From assembly GCF_001654865.1 (NCBI RefSeq), contig NZ_LXEO01000064.1, positions 1 to 64,000 of the forward strand: a stretch of DNA of 64,000 bases, read 5' to 3'. Below are positions 26,914-36,345 of this stretch, piece by piece. This stretch comes from Buttiauxella noackiae ATCC 51607 (GTDB taxonomy: Bacteria > Pseudomonadota > Gammaproteobacteria > Enterobacterales > Enterobacteriaceae). Position 1 is the stretch's first letter, and the number at the start of each line of letters is the position of its first letter. The notes beneath the pieces were generated by a model. The model searched no databases and was not told where the DNA came from. It saw only the letters and a list, made by a program, of their open reading frames with translations. A program made the position numbers and the translations under genes.

Positions 26914-29900
26914 ATGCGGTTTAGATTATATATTTATTTGGCAGTAATGTTTTTCTTGAGCGTTTTTTCGGCTTCTGGTGCCGCTCAGTTAATTGAGCTG
27001 AAAAGTAATTATCAACCAGCGGCACTGGATATTCGTTTAAGCGCCGATGAATCGCGCTGGCTGGCACATCATAATACTCTGACAGTCGGCACCTGGTTGC
27101 CTGAAGTTTCACCTATTGATTATAAAAGCGAGGGTAAACATTACCAGGGCGTCAATGCAGATTATCTTGCACTAATGCAAAAGAATCTGAACATTAAAAT
27201 TGCTATCAAACAGTACGATAACGAACAAGAGGCGCTGGCGGCACTCTCACGAAATGAAGTCGATACGCTGTTGACTCAGCTATCCCAGCATAAAAGAGTG
27301 GGCAGTGACTTGCTGCGCACTTCGGCATTGATAAAGACCTGGCCGACGTTGGTTACCTCACTCAAAAACACTTTGCTACCGCTGACCACGCGTAAAGAGG
27401 TTACCCTGGCCTGCGTGAAAGATTGTGCGTTTCTGGATGTGGCTAAGGCGGCTTTTCCTAATGCAAAAATTACCTTTTACGATAGCGATTACCAGGCGAT
27501 GTCGTCTGTTATGTCCGGGCAGAATCAATATTTCATTGGTAATAACGTCACGACTGCGAATTGTATCTCTAAATATTTTTCGCAATCACTGGTTATTACG
27601 CACTACTTTAACAAGCAGCAACAATACAATTATTTTGTCACCAGCCAGCATCAACCGCTGTTGCGAAATATCCTTGAGAGCTTTATTACCTCTATCAGCA
27701 ATGAAACCCATATGCGGGTGATGCAGAATTGGTTAAATCGCGGCAATCTGGCTTATCTGAATAAGCCAATTCCCTTCAGCGATGAAGAGAAAAGCTGGCT
27801 TAAAAATCACCATGAAGTTCGGGTGTTGATTAACCCCAATTATCCCCCTTTTACGCTAGTCGATCATGACGGTGAGTTGCGCGGCATCATGGCGGATTTG
27901 CTCAATATCATCCAGTTGCAAACTGGGCTGGAATTTAAGCCGATTATCGTCAATTCCAACGGCGAAATGGCGCAAAAAATGGCGCAGGGGAACTGGGATA
28001 TGATCCCCGCGGCCACCTTCAGTAATGAAGCACAGAAATTTGTCTCGTTTAGCGATCCGCTAATGAATGTCTCGTTCGTGATTGTCACCGCACATCGCGA
28101 AACGGCGGCCACATTGCAGGCAAGACCGATGCGTATCGCTCTGGCTGCGGGGCATATCCTGGCGCACGATTTAAAGCAGAGGTATCCGCAGGCAACCTGG
28201 GTTGAGACAGATAATGTTAGCGTGGCGATGAAAATGGTTGAGGAAGGCGAGGTGGATGCGGCGATCACCACCGAGCTTTCAGCACGCTACATGATTGATC
28301 ATTACTACCCGCAAAATATGCATTACATGCGACTGCCCGGTACGCCCGTTGCGTCAATCAGCTTTGCGATGTCGCGCGATGAGCCGGAACTCAAATCCAT
28401 TTTGAGTAAGGCGCTGCAAGCGATTCCTCCACGCGAAATTCTGCAAATGACGGAGAAGTGGTCGAAGATTTCCAGCGTGCAGATTGATACCTGGAGCCTT
28501 TACAGCAAACAGTTCTATCAGTTGGTTCTCTTCGCGCTGGTGCTTATCGCCATCAGCCTGGGCTGGGGGCTGTCGCTTTCCCGGGAAGTGCGTAAAAGAA
28601 AGCAATCGCAGCGGCAACTCGAAGAGCAACTGCATTTGAAAGAGGCACTGTCCCGCGAGCTGGAGGCTGAAAAAGATAAAGCGATTCAGGCCACTAAAGC
28701 AAAAAGTCGTTTCCTTGCAAGTATGAGCCATGAGTTACGTACACCCGTCAGTTCGATTGTGGGTTTTTTAGAATTGCTGTCGAGTTCGGATCTTAGCTCC
28801 AGCCAACGTAAAGAGGCGATAGCACTTGCCGGGGCGACGGCCCAATCGCTATTGGGGTTAATCGGTAAGATTCTTGATGTCGATAAAATTGAGTCAGGAA
28901 AATATCAAATTGCCCCACAGTGGACTGATTTAACTCAGCTTATCGACCTGCAATGTCACTCGTTTGATGCACTGGCGAAGCAAAAGGGCATTACGCTGCG
29001 CTGCATCAGCCATTTGGCAGCCGAAGATCGGGTACTGGTCGATCCGCAGGCTTTGCGGCAAATCCTCACCAATTTGGTCGGCAATGCGTTGAAGTTTACT
29101 GAACAGGGGCATATTCAGGTGTCTGCTCGCCTGATCCCCGAAATGGATAAACACGGCACGTTAGTGATTACGGTAAGTGATACCGGCTGTGGAATTAGCC
29201 CGGAAGAGCAGGAAACGTTATTCCACCGCTACGTTCAGGCGCGTCAGGGGCGTGAGCAAACGGGTTCTGGTCTGGGGTTGGTTATCTGTAAAGAGCTGGT
29301 CACGCTGATGGGCGGTACGCTTGAAATGAGCAGCCGCCAGTCGCTGGGTACCACTTTTACGATAACGCTTGCGGTTGAAACGGCTCAACAATCGCTAACG
29401 CCAACGCGCGATACGCCTGCGGCGTTGTCGCCATTGCCACGCTTATCGATTCTGATTGCGGACGATAACCCGACTAATCGCCTGCTACTCAAACGGCAGT
29501 TAAATACCATTGGTTTCAATGTTGATGAAGCTTGTGATGGCGAGGAGGCTGAAGCCAAAATCCTCAGCAAGCAGTACGACTTGTTGATAACGGATGTGAA
29601 TATGCCGAAAAAAGATGGCCTCGAACTGGCGGCGTCGTTACGTCGTCAAAATCAGCGGCTGCAAATCTGGGGGCTTACTGCCAGTGCCTTGTCTCAGTCA
29701 CGCGAACAGTGTCTGGAAAGTGGGATGAATCAATGTCTGTTTAAGCCGGTGTCGATTCAAACGCTGACCCATGAGCTCAGTAAACTGGATGTTGGCCGTT
29801 CAATGCCTTGTGTTACCCGGCATCTGAAACTCAGCATTTTGACCGAGAATACGGGGGGAGATCGGAAGTTGATGAATGAAATTCTGGAAACGTTCCGCGA

Positions 29901-30156
29901 AGCTTCGGCAAATGATTTGCAGGCAGCTGTGCATTCAATAGAAGAAGATGAGCCGCAAATGTTTTTGCATGCGCTACATCGTCTGCATGGCTCGGCTCAA
30001 ATACTGGAAATCACAGCTTTACAGAAACTTTGTGAACCCTTTGAGTCACGCCGACATGATTCGCTACCGCTTGAGGAGCGACGGGAGGCATTAGAGGAAA
30101 TTACTACGGTTATGCGAGAAATTGAGGTGGAGATAGAGAGCTTGATGAGCCACTGA
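26914..30156 (+). CDS. evgS: EvgS, hybrid sensor kinase lacking the PAS domain
   Basis: EvgS senses mild acid and alkali metals in E. coli and phosphorylates EvgA through a His-Asp-His-Asp relay. Here a signal peptide is followed by two periplasmic venus-flytrap (SBP) domains (about 45-290 and 295-530), one membrane helix (about 540-560), and a helical linker. HisKA follows with His606 (SMSHELRTP), then HATPase, a receiver with Asp894 (LITDVNMP) and HPt with His1022 (HRLHGS). Every relay residue lies exactly 115 positions before its E. coli equivalent (721, 1009, 1137). The missing part is the cytoplasmic PAS domain between the membrane helix and HisKA. The frame is intact. Confidence 0.94.
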   Translation: MRFRLYIYLAVMFFLSVFSASGAAQLIELKSNYQPAALDIRLSADESRWLAHHNTLTVGTWLPEVSPIDYKSEGKHYQGVNADYLALMQKNLNIKIAIKQYDNEQEALAALSRNEVDTLLTQLSQHKRVGSDLLRTSALIKTWPTLVTSLKNTLLPLTTRKEVTLACVKDCAFLDVAKAAFPNAKITFYDSDYQAMSSVMSGQNQYFIGNNVTTANCISKYFSQSLVITHYFNKQQQYNYFVTSQHQPLLRNILESFITSISNETHMRVMQNWLNRGNLAYLNKPIPFSDEEKSWLKNHHEVRVLINPNYPPFTLVDHDGELRGIMADLLNIIQLQTGLEFKPIIVNSNGEMAQKMAQGNWDMIPAATFSNEAQKFVSFSDPLMNVSFVIVTAHRETAATLQARPMRIALAAGHILAHDLKQRYPQATWVETDNVSVAMKMVEEGEVDAAITTELSARYMIDHYYPQNMHYMRLPGTPVASISFAMSRDEPELKSILSKALQAIPPREILQMTEKWSKISSVQIDTWSLYSKQFYQLVLFALVLIAISLGWGLSLSREVRKRKQSQRQLEEQLHLKEALSRELEAEKDKAIQATKAKSRFLASMSHELRTPVSSIVGFLELLSSSDLSSSQRKEAIALAGATAQSLLGLIGKILDVDKIESGKYQIAPQWTDLTQLIDLQCHSFDALAKQKGITLRCISHLAAEDRVLVDPQALRQILTNLVGNALKFTEQGHIQVSARLIPEMDKHGTLVITVSDTGCGISPEEQETLFHRYVQARQGREQTGSGLGLVICKELVTLMGGTLEMSSRQSLGTTFTITLAVETAQQSLTPTRDTPAALSPLPRLSILIADDNPTNRLLLKRQLNTIGFNVDEACDGEEAEAKILSKQYDLLITDVNMPKKDGLELAASLRRQNQRLQIWGLTASALSQSREQCLESGMNQCLFKPVSIQTLTHELSKLDVGRSMPCVTRHLKLSILTENTGGDRKLMNEILETFREASANDLQAAVHSIEEDEPQMFLHALHRLHGSAQILEITALQKLCEPFESRRHDSLPLEERREALEEITTVMREIEVEIESLMSH

Positions 30157-30160
30157 GATT

Positions 30161-30191
30161 GAATGGTCGGGCAGTTATTGCCCGACCATTC
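30161..30191. terminator. Terminator hairpin between evgS and yfdX
   Basis: GAATGGTCGGGC and GCCCGACCATTC form a perfect 12-bp stem with a seven-base loop between two converging genes. There is no long T run on either side, but the stem is strong. Confidence 0.7.
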
Positions 30192-30220
30192 CCCGCGCGC
30201 ACTCTCAATACAAACGCAGA

Positions 30221-30853
30221 TTAATTGCTAGCAGCAAACATTTCGCTATCAACCACGATACCGTCTTCAGCACCTTTCAGTACCAAATTCGCCTCGTAGT
30301 ATTTGCCGTCTGCCAGCAGTTTTTGGGCCTGAGCAACCGCTTTACGGGTCTGGTTCAGTGGCATCAGATATTGATTTTCCATCACGCCAATTCCGGCCAG
30401 ACGTAAGGTATCCATCGCACCTTTCTGGTCGCCTTTGGCCATTTTTTCATTAGCAGATTTGATGGCGCTCTCTTTTGCTGGGGTCGCAATGTAGTCTTCA
30501 GACAGCGCTACCGTTGCGTTAATGATCACGTATTGATCGTCGATCATTTTCGCTTTGGCGTCGGTTTTGACAAATTTCTTCCAGTCAGCGCTGTCATCTT
30601 TCAGCAAGGTTGCTGCGTCGTCGGTCAATTTCTTCGCGCTGGCAGGTTCACCGTGGAATAGCGCCAGGCGTGCAAACTGAATATCACGCATTGCATTGGC
30701 ACCCTGAACCGCAACTTGCATGACATCAGCCGCTTCTTTTTGGATTTGTGCGGTTGCCGCTGCGGTCTGTGCTGGGGTTGCAGTTGCTGCTGCTAATACA
30801 GGTGCAGAACTCATCATAGTTGCCAACAGGCCTGCCAGAATTAATTTTTTCAT
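30221..30853 (-). CDS. yfdX: YfdX family periplasmic protein
   Basis: The 210-residue product has a signal peptide ([21 protein letters not shown]) and a helical mature part of the YfdX family. YfdX in E. coli and Salmonella is induced by EvgA and has been linked to acid and antibiotic stress and to a chaperone-like role. The ATG at 30853 follows AGGAGA; the open frame to 30955 has no signal peptide. It is next to evgAS and divergent from hdeD, consistent with EvgA control. Confidence 0.9.
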   Translation of the reverse strand: MKKLILAGLLATMMSSAPVLAAATATPAQTAAATAQIQKEAADVMQVAVQGANAMRDIQFARLALFHGEPASAKKLTDDAATLLKDDSADWKKFVKTDAKAKMIDDQYVIINATVALSEDYIATPAKESAIKSANEKMAKGDQKGAMDTLRLAGIGVMENQYLMPLNQTRKAVAQAQKLLADGKYYEANLVLKGAEDGIVVDSEMFAASN

Positions 30854-30956
30854 TATCTTCTCCTTAATAAAATGGGTGTTCATCACCAAACGCCACCAGA
30901 ATAAAAAATAAGTATCATAATGAAAATCAGAGCGCCGGATTAATAATGCAAGCACA

Positions 30957-30975
30957 GTCTTACATATGTCAGAAG
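30957..30975. promoter_or_regulatory. Possible EvgA-type inverted repeat between yfdX and hdeD
   Basis: TCTTACATATGTCAGAA resembles the EvgA target, an inverted repeat of TTCTTACA-like halves. It lies in the 231-base divergent promoter region of yfdX and hdeD. The right half matches imperfectly. Confidence 0.35.
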
Positions 30976-31084
30976 AGACAGACAGATGTCAGACTCAGCG
31001 TATAAAAATGGCTCTTCACTCTTATTTACTCCGCAGTCACGTGGGGACTACCATTTCAATTATTGAAACTACGGCGGAGATAAT

Positions 31085-31687
31085 ATGTTCATCTTTAACC
31101 AATATAGAATGAAGGCGCTGAGTGAAGCCTCTCGTATTTATTATAAAAAACATGCTCTGGTCATGGCTGTTCTGCTACTTATATGTGGTGCCTGCTGTCT
31201 TATCTATCCATTTATGTCCGGACTGTATCTCAGTTATATAATTGGCATGATGTTTATGATTTGCGGCTTTTATACACTTTATAGCCTGGTTGTCTTTCGC
31301 CAGCAGCACTGGAAATCCAAATTTGTCAGCGTGATTTTCGCTCTCGCCTGGTTGTTGTTGGGTTACAGCTTCGTCGCCAATCCGATGGTTGGGATGAACT
31401 CTTTATCGATAATATTTTGCTGTCTGTTCATTATCGGTGGCGTTTCGCGCATCGTATCTGGCTTCACCATGCGCGGTCGTTCCGGGGCCATCTGGAACAT
31501 TTTTATCGGTATTTTTGACTTGCTGATTGCCGCTATCTGGCTGGGCATGAACCCTGAGCAGTCTTATCTATTCACCACTGTTTTTATTGGTCTGGAGATG
31601 ATCTTCAGTGCCGGGAGTTTTATCTCTTTACGTAAGAAGTTGGCGCTGGCGCAACCTAAACGGCTGGCGGTAAAAGATTCTAAATAA
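31085..31687 (+). CDS. hdeD: HdeD-like acid-resistance membrane protein
   Basis: The 200-residue protein has six predicted membrane helices in pairs (for example MAVLLLICGACCLIYPFMSG and YIIGMMFMICGFYTLYSLVV). This is the layout of HdeD, which supports acid resistance at high cell density in E. coli. An N-terminal cytoplasmic segment and a basic tail are longer than in E. coli (190). It is 15 bases upstream of hdeB and probably co-transcribed with it. Confidence 0.85.
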   Translation: MFIFNQYRMKALSEASRIYYKKHALVMAVLLLICGACCLIYPFMSGLYLSYIIGMMFMICGFYTLYSLVVFRQQHWKSKFVSVIFALAWLLLGYSFVANPMVGMNSLSIIFCCLFIIGGVSRIVSGFTMRGRSGAIWNIFIGIFDLLIAAIWLGMNPEQSYLFTTVFIGLEMIFSAGSFISLRKKLALAQPKRLAVKDSK

Positions 31688-31702
31688 CCACTGGAATAAT
31701 TT

Positions 31703-32008
31703 ATGAATATTAAAGCAAGTATCTCGATAATTATTGCCGCAGCGGCTCTTTCTACCACTTTTAATTCTGCTTTTGCTGCGCAACAGGAAACGACGCCACA
31801 AAATATGACCTGTCAGGAATTTATGGATATGAATCCGAAGTCCATGACGCCAATTGCCTTTTGGGTCGTCAATAGAAATACCGATTTTAAAGGTGGCGAT
31901 TATGTTCACTGGCATGAGGTCGAAACCGTAGCGGTGCCGAAAATATTCAAGCAATGTCAAAAGACACCGCATGCCAAATTAGGTGAAATAACCCCAGCCC
32001 TAAAGTAA
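31703..32008 (+). CDS. hdeB: HdeB-like periplasmic acid chaperone
   Basis: HdeB is a small periplasmic chaperone that prevents aggregation at pH 4-5. The 101-residue precursor has a signal peptide ending near AFA and a mature part beginning with MTCQEFMDMNPKSMTPIAFW, very close to HdeB. Two cysteines (in MTCQEF and FKQCQK) should form the conserved disulfide. It resembles HdeB rather than HdeA. No hdeA gene is present nearby, whereas E. coli carries both. Confidence 0.9.
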   Translation: MNIKASISIIIAAAALSTTFNSAFAAQQETTPQNMTCQEFMDMNPKSMTPIAFWVVNRNTDFKGGDYVHWHEVETVAVPKIFKQCQKTPHAKLGEITPALK

Positions 32009-32043
32009 CTGAATAATAAATTTATCTGATATGAAAAGGATTA

Positions 32044-33444
32044 ATGATGACTATGCTCATTCAGCCCGCCGAAAATGAAAATGATGATGTTTATGCATCT
32101 GTAGAACTATCTACCTCACTGCCAAAAAATGTATTCCCGGTTCAAGAAAGCAATCCACGCAATGTTTTTCATGCCATTCATGACGAACTGATGCTCGATG
32201 GTAATTCTCGCCAGAATCTGGCGACCTTCTGCCAGACCTGGGTTGATGATGAGATTCGCCAGTTAATGGATCTCTCCATCGATAAGAACATGATTGATAA
32301 GGACGAGTACCCACAAACCGCTGAACTGGAACAGCGCTGTGTGAATATGCTCGCCGATCTTTGGCATTCCCCGGCTGCCACCGATACGCTCGGTTGCTCA
32401 ACCATCGGTTCTTCGGAAGCCGCGATGCTTGGCGGCCTGGCGCTGAAATGGCGCTGGCGCAAACGCCGTGAGCTGGCCGGCAAATCCACCGATAAACCAA
32501 ACATGGTGTGTGGCCCGGTACAAATCTGCTGGCACAAATTCGCCCGTTACTTTGATGTTGAGCTGCGCGAAGTGCCACTGGAAGGCGATCGCCTGATGAT
32601 GACGGCTGAAGAAGCACTGAAATATGTTGATGAGAACACTATCGGTGTGGTGCCGACTTTAGGCATTACCTTTACCTGCCAGTACGAGCCGGTGAAAGAG
32701 ATTCACGATGCTCTGGACGATCTGTTCGAGAAGACCGGGCTGGATATTCCAATGCACGTCGATGCCGCAAGCGGTGGTTTCCTTGCTCCGTTCTGTGCGC
32801 CGGAAATCGATTGGGACTTCCGTCTACCGCGTGTGAAATCTATCAATGCATCTGGCCACAAATTTGGTCTTGCACCGCTGGGTGCCGGTTGGGTGGTATG
32901 GCGTGAAAAACAGGACCTGCCAGAGGAGCTTATCTTTAACGTTAACTACCTCGGCGGCAATATGCCGACCTTTGCGCTGAACTTCTCGCGTCCTGGTGGG
33001 CAAATTGTCGCGCAGTACTACAACTTCTTGCGCCTGGGCCGCGAGGGTTATCGCAAAATTCACATGGCCTGTTACGAGACAGCGCAGTATCTGGCGCGAG
33101 AAATTGCCGCAATTGGTCCATTCGAGATAATTTTTGACGGCAGCCACCTGAACGGCATTCCGGCACTGACCTGGGCGCTGAAAGCTGACCATCAGAATGA
33201 TGGATACACCTTATATGACCTGGCGGACCGCTTACGTAGCCGTGGCTGGCAGGTGCCTGCTTATTCCATGCCAACACATCGTGAAGACTTAGTGGTGCAG
33301 CGCATTTTGGTTCGTCACGGAATGAGCATCGACCTGGCTGAATTGCTGATTGCCGATCTGAAACGCACTCTTCAGGCATTGGAAAAAAATCCGGTTACAC
33401 ACTCGCTGACCGCCGAAGAAGCGGGTGGCTTCAACCACGCATAA
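32044..33444 (+). CDS. gadB: Glutamate decarboxylase (GadA/GadB)
   Basis: The PLP enzyme converts glutamate to GABA, consuming a cytoplasmic proton. The 466-residue length equals E. coli GadB. The PLP Lys273 lies in SGHKFGL, with DAASGGF as cofactor region, and the C-terminus ends GFNHA, keeping the His next to the end that closes the site at neutral pH. The first 25 residues differ strongly from E. coli, where they form the helix that inserts in the membrane at low pH. Two ATGs (32044, 32047) follow AAAAGGATT. It lies 35 bases after hdeB and a REP-containing gap before gadC. Confidence 0.94.
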   Translation: MMTMLIQPAENENDDVYASVELSTSLPKNVFPVQESNPRNVFHAIHDELMLDGNSRQNLATFCQTWVDDEIRQLMDLSIDKNMIDKDEYPQTAELEQRCVNMLADLWHSPAATDTLGCSTIGSSEAAMLGGLALKWRWRKRRELAGKSTDKPNMVCGPVQICWHKFARYFDVELREVPLEGDRLMMTAEEALKYVDENTIGVVPTLGITFTCQYEPVKEIHDALDDLFEKTGLDIPMHVDAASGGFLAPFCAPEIDWDFRLPRVKSINASGHKFGLAPLGAGWVVWREKQDLPEELIFNVNYLGGNMPTFALNFSRPGGQIVAQYYNFLRLGREGYRKIHMACYETAQYLAREIAAIGPFEIIFDGSHLNGIPALTWALKADHQNDGYTLYDLADRLRSRGWQVPAYSMPTHREDLVVQRILVRHGMSIDLAELLIADLKRTLQALEKNPVTHSLTAEEAGGFNHA

Positions 33445-33470
33445 GACACTTTCAGATTGCGGACAAAGGT

Positions 33471-33550
33471 TTTGTAGGGTGGATAAGCGATAGCGCCATC
33501 CACCATTCCCCCAGTATTGTCGGGTGACTCTTCGCTTAGCCAACCTACAA
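33471..33550. repeat. REP/BIME palindrome pair between gadB and gadC
   Basis: GTAGGGTGGATAAGCGATAG faces GGGTGACTCTTCGCTTAGCC in the gadB-gadC gap. It is the same family as the units in the phn operon. Confidence 0.85.
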
Positions 33551-33593
33551 AATAAGCTTTGTCATCAGTCTCTTTTTATCTATTAACCAAAAA

Positions 33594-33619
33594 CATCCGC
33601 AGGCATTTGCTTGCGGATG
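33594..33619 (+). promoter_or_regulatory. Stem-loop directly before the gadC ribosome site
   Basis: CATCCGCA and TGCGGATG pair around a further GC/GC step and a loop of ATTT. The stem ends two bases before the GGAGAG of gadC. It may influence gadC translation or mRNA end processing. No T run follows, so it is not an ordinary terminator. Confidence 0.5.
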
Positions 33620-33630
33620 CGGAGAGACTT

Positions 33631-35151
33631 ATGTCCACCACAACGACAAATGCCCCCGCAAGGTCGCTGACTTTGCTTGGCTTTTTCGCGATTACTGCCT
33701 CAATGGTGATGGCGGTTTATGAATATCCAACGTTTGCTACCTCAGGTTTTAGCCTGATTTTCTTCCTGCTGATGGGCGGGGTTTTCTGGTTTATTCCGGT
33801 TGGTTTGTGTGCCGCTGAAATGGCGACCGTAGAAGGCTGGGAAGAGGGCGGTTTATTTGCCTGGGTTTCCAATACGCTTGGTGAGCGCTGGGGATTTGCG
33901 GCGATTTCCTTTAGCTATTTGCAAATCGCCATCGGTTTTATTCCGATGCTCTATTTTGTGCTCGGCGCGCTCTCATACATCCTCAACTGGCCTGCACTAA
34001 ATACCGATCCGCTGGTGAAAACCGTCGCAGCCCTGATTATTTTATGGGGCCTGGCTCTTACACAATTTAAAGGCACACGCTACACCGCGCGTATCGCAAA
34101 AGCGGGGTTCTTCTTCGGGATTTTATTCCCTGCGATCGTGTTGGTGGGGCTGGCTGTAGCCTGGTTGTATAACGGCCAACCGCTGGCGATTGAAATGTCG
34201 GCCACGACTTTCTTCCCTGATTTTTCACAAATTGGCACATTAGTGGTGTTTGTGGCGTTCGTGCTCAGTTACATGGGCGTTGAAGCCTCCGCGACTCACG
34301 TCAATGAAATGACTAATCCGGCGCGTGATTATCCGCTGGCGATGATTCTGCTGGTGATTGCCGCCATTGTACTTAGCTCGATTGGTGGTTTGTCGGTTGC
34401 GGCGGTTATTCCGCATGATGAAATCAACCTTTCTGCCGGTGTGATGCAGGCATTTAGTACGTTGATTGGTTATTACGGCCCAGGCTTTGAGTGGGCGGTG
34501 CGTGTTATAGCGGCATTGCTGATGTTGGGTGTGTTAGCAGAAATTGCTTCGTGGATTGTCGGCCCTTCTCGCGGCATGTTAGTGACAGCACGACAAGGTC
34601 TGCTGCCTGCGCGTTTTGCCAAAGTGAATAAAAACGGCGTACCTGTAGCACTGGTGATCTCTCAGTTGATCATCACTTCCATTGCGCTGATTGTCCTGAC
34701 CAATACTGGCGGCGGTAGCAATATGTCATTCCTCGTGGCTCTGTCACTCACCGTAGTTATCTATCTGTGCAGTTATTTGATGTTGTTCCTGGGATATATC
34801 CAACTGGTGCGTAAACAGCGTGATAGAAAACGTGCCTTCCAGGTTCCGGGTGGTAAACCGGTTAAACTGGCTATCGCCTGTTCCGGGTTGGTGGTGTCAG
34901 TGCTGGCGTTTATTGTGTCATTTATTCCGCCAAGTTCTCTACCCGGTGCCCACGCACATGATGTGTATGGTGGTTTGCTGATTGTCTGCTTTGTACTGGT
35001 GTTTATTCTGCCGTTCAACGTCTATCTATTCCGCGATAAAACGATTAAAAGTCAGGCTCCGGATCTGGTTCATGTGAAGGTCGACAATGCGCCAGAAGGG
35101 CACTTTGCCGTGCATCCGAAAGCGCGTCCTTCGCATCTTCCTAAACCTTAA
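33631..35151 (+). CDS. gadC: GadC, glutamate/GABA antiporter
   Basis: GadC exchanges external glutamate for internal GABA, so with GadB it exports protons. The 506-residue protein is an APC-fold transporter with 12 membrane helices. [27 protein letters not shown] residues in helix 1 and [14 protein letters not shown] in helix 6 match E. coli closely. The C-terminal tail ([14 protein letters not shown]) corresponds to the plug that blocks the carrier at neutral pH. The start ATG at 33631 follows GGAGAG; the frame opens at 33559 without support. Confidence 0.95.
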   Translation: MSTTTTNAPARSLTLLGFFAITASMVMAVYEYPTFATSGFSLIFFLLMGGVFWFIPVGLCAAEMATVEGWEEGGLFAWVSNTLGERWGFAAISFSYLQIAIGFIPMLYFVLGALSYILNWPALNTDPLVKTVAALIILWGLALTQFKGTRYTARIAKAGFFFGILFPAIVLVGLAVAWLYNGQPLAIEMSATTFFPDFSQIGTLVVFVAFVLSYMGVEASATHVNEMTNPARDYPLAMILLVIAAIVLSSIGGLSVAAVIPHDEINLSAGVMQAFSTLIGYYGPGFEWAVRVIAALLMLGVLAEIASWIVGPSRGMLVTARQGLLPARFAKVNKNGVPVALVISQLIITSIALIVLTNTGGGSNMSFLVALSLTVVIYLCSYLMLFLGYIQLVRKQRDRKRAFQVPGGKPVKLAIACSGLVVSVLAFIVSFIPPSSLPGAHAHDVYGGLLIVCFVLVFILPFNVYLFRDKTIKSQAPDLVHVKVDNAPEGHFAVHPKARPSHLPKP

Positions 35152-35160
35152 ATTAAACGT

Positions 35161-35205
35161 CGTGCCATCCACCCCGCAAAGTGTGGATGGCGCTATCGCT
35201 ATTTT
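35161..35205. repeat. Single REP half-unit after gadC
   Basis: GCCATCCAC and GTGTGGATGGC form a stem with a GCTATCGC flank, the half-unit of the palindromes found elsewhere in the window. It may also end the gadC transcript. Confidence 0.6.
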
Positions 35206-35268
35206 TCTTTATTGAAGGATAATGGTCGATTCTGAAACGACAGTTTAATTTTTGTTAAGGGAAGAGGC

Positions 35269-36201
35269 GTGAGCAATAACGTTTCACGGTTTACTAATAA
35301 GAAAATCGCATGGATGGGGGCCGCTTTTTGTTGCCTGTTATGGGGTAGTGCTTACCCGGCAATTAAAAACGGCTATGAAATATTTCAGATAGCGACGGAT
35401 GACCTGCCTGGCAAAATTGTCTTTGCCGGATACCGCTTTGTGATTGCTGGTTTGTTGTTGCTGGCATTTGCGTTTTTACAGGGTAAGCCGATTGCGCGTT
35501 TGTCGCGCCAGCAGTATTCCCAACTGGCGGTATTAGGCGTCACGCAAACCGCGATTCAATACATTTTCTTTTATATAGGTCTCGCCTATACCACCGGTGT
35601 GAAAGGTTCAATTATGAATGCCACCGGTACTTTCTTTAGCGTGTTACTGGCGCATTTTATCTACCAAAACGACAAGCTCAGCATTAACAAAGTCGTGGGT
35701 TGCGTGCTCGGTTTTGCTGGTGTGATGGTGGTGAACTTCAACAGCCAGTTGATGGACTTTAGCTTCAGCCTGATGGGCGACGGTTTCGTGGTGCTGGCGG
35801 CGTTTATTCTTTCTGCCGCGTCGTTGTACGGTAAGCGTATTTCGCAAACCATGGATGCGACAATTATGACTGGCTGGCAACTGGCTATTGGTGGCCTTGT
35901 GCTAACGGCTGGTGGCTATGCCTGTGGCGGTACGCTTGCGTTTCATGGGTGGGAGTCGGTGGCCATTCTGGGTTATCTGGCGCTGTTATCATCCGTGGCA
36001 TTTGCACTGTGGAGCCTGCTGCTCAAACACAACCGTGTGGGCATGATTGCGCCATTTAACTTCCTGATCCCGGTATCAGGTGCGGTATTGTCGGCTATCT
36101 TCCTGCAAGAGAGCATTCTTGAGTGGCGCTATGCACTGGCGTTAGTGCTGGTGTGCTTCGGCATCTGGCGCGTGAACGTGGTTAAGTCGCGATTAAATTA
36201 G
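35269..36201 (+). CDS. EamA/DMT-family transporter
   Basis: The 310-residue protein has ten membrane helices in two EamA repeats, the layout of drug/metabolite exporters (RhaT/YdcZ-like group). The first helix contains FCCLLWGSAYPAIK, a typical EamA motif. The GTG start at 35269 follows AAGGGAAGAGG. It is separated from gadC by a REP half-unit and about 60 bases, so joint expression with the gad genes is possible but not shown. Its substrate is unknown. Confidence 0.85.
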   Translation: MSNNVSRFTNKKIAWMGAAFCCLLWGSAYPAIKNGYEIFQIATDDLPGKIVFAGYRFVIAGLLLLAFAFLQGKPIARLSRQQYSQLAVLGVTQTAIQYIFFYIGLAYTTGVKGSIMNATGTFFSVLLAHFIYQNDKLSINKVVGCVLGFAGVMVVNFNSQLMDFSFSLMGDGFVVLAAFILSAASLYGKRISQTMDATIMTGWQLAIGGLVLTAGGYACGGTLAFHGWESVAILGYLALLSSVAFALWSLLLKHNRVGMIAPFNFLIPVSGAVLSAIFLQESILEWRYALALVLVCFGIWRVNVVKSRLN

Positions 36202-36243
36202 ACCAGGCAAAATCAGTAAATACAGGCCATTATTTATGGGGCG

Positions 36244-36317
36244 TTGGTGGATGACGCTTCGCTTATTCAACCTACAACGGCTCGCGTAGGTCGGATAAGC
36301 GAAGCGTCATCCGACAT
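36244..36317. repeat. REP/BIME palindrome pair upstream of yghX
   Basis: GGTGGATGACGCTTCGCTTA faces GTAGGTCGGATAAGCGAAGC. The pair ends just before the coding part of the dienelactone-hydrolase-type gene, and the reading frame happens to be open through it. Confidence 0.85.
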
Positions 36318-36345
36318 CAAACTGACCAATATGACGGGCCTGCAA

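Noticed and set aside
28681..28740. Missing EvgS PAS domain considered as a frameshift or pseudogene
   Set aside because: The frame is continuous, all relay residues are present at a constant offset of 115, and the linker is a clean helix.
36244..36345. Upstream extension of the yghX-type frame, open to 36244
   Set aside because: The extension is translated REP palindrome with no ribosome site. The family start MTRLTAKDF lies at 36346.
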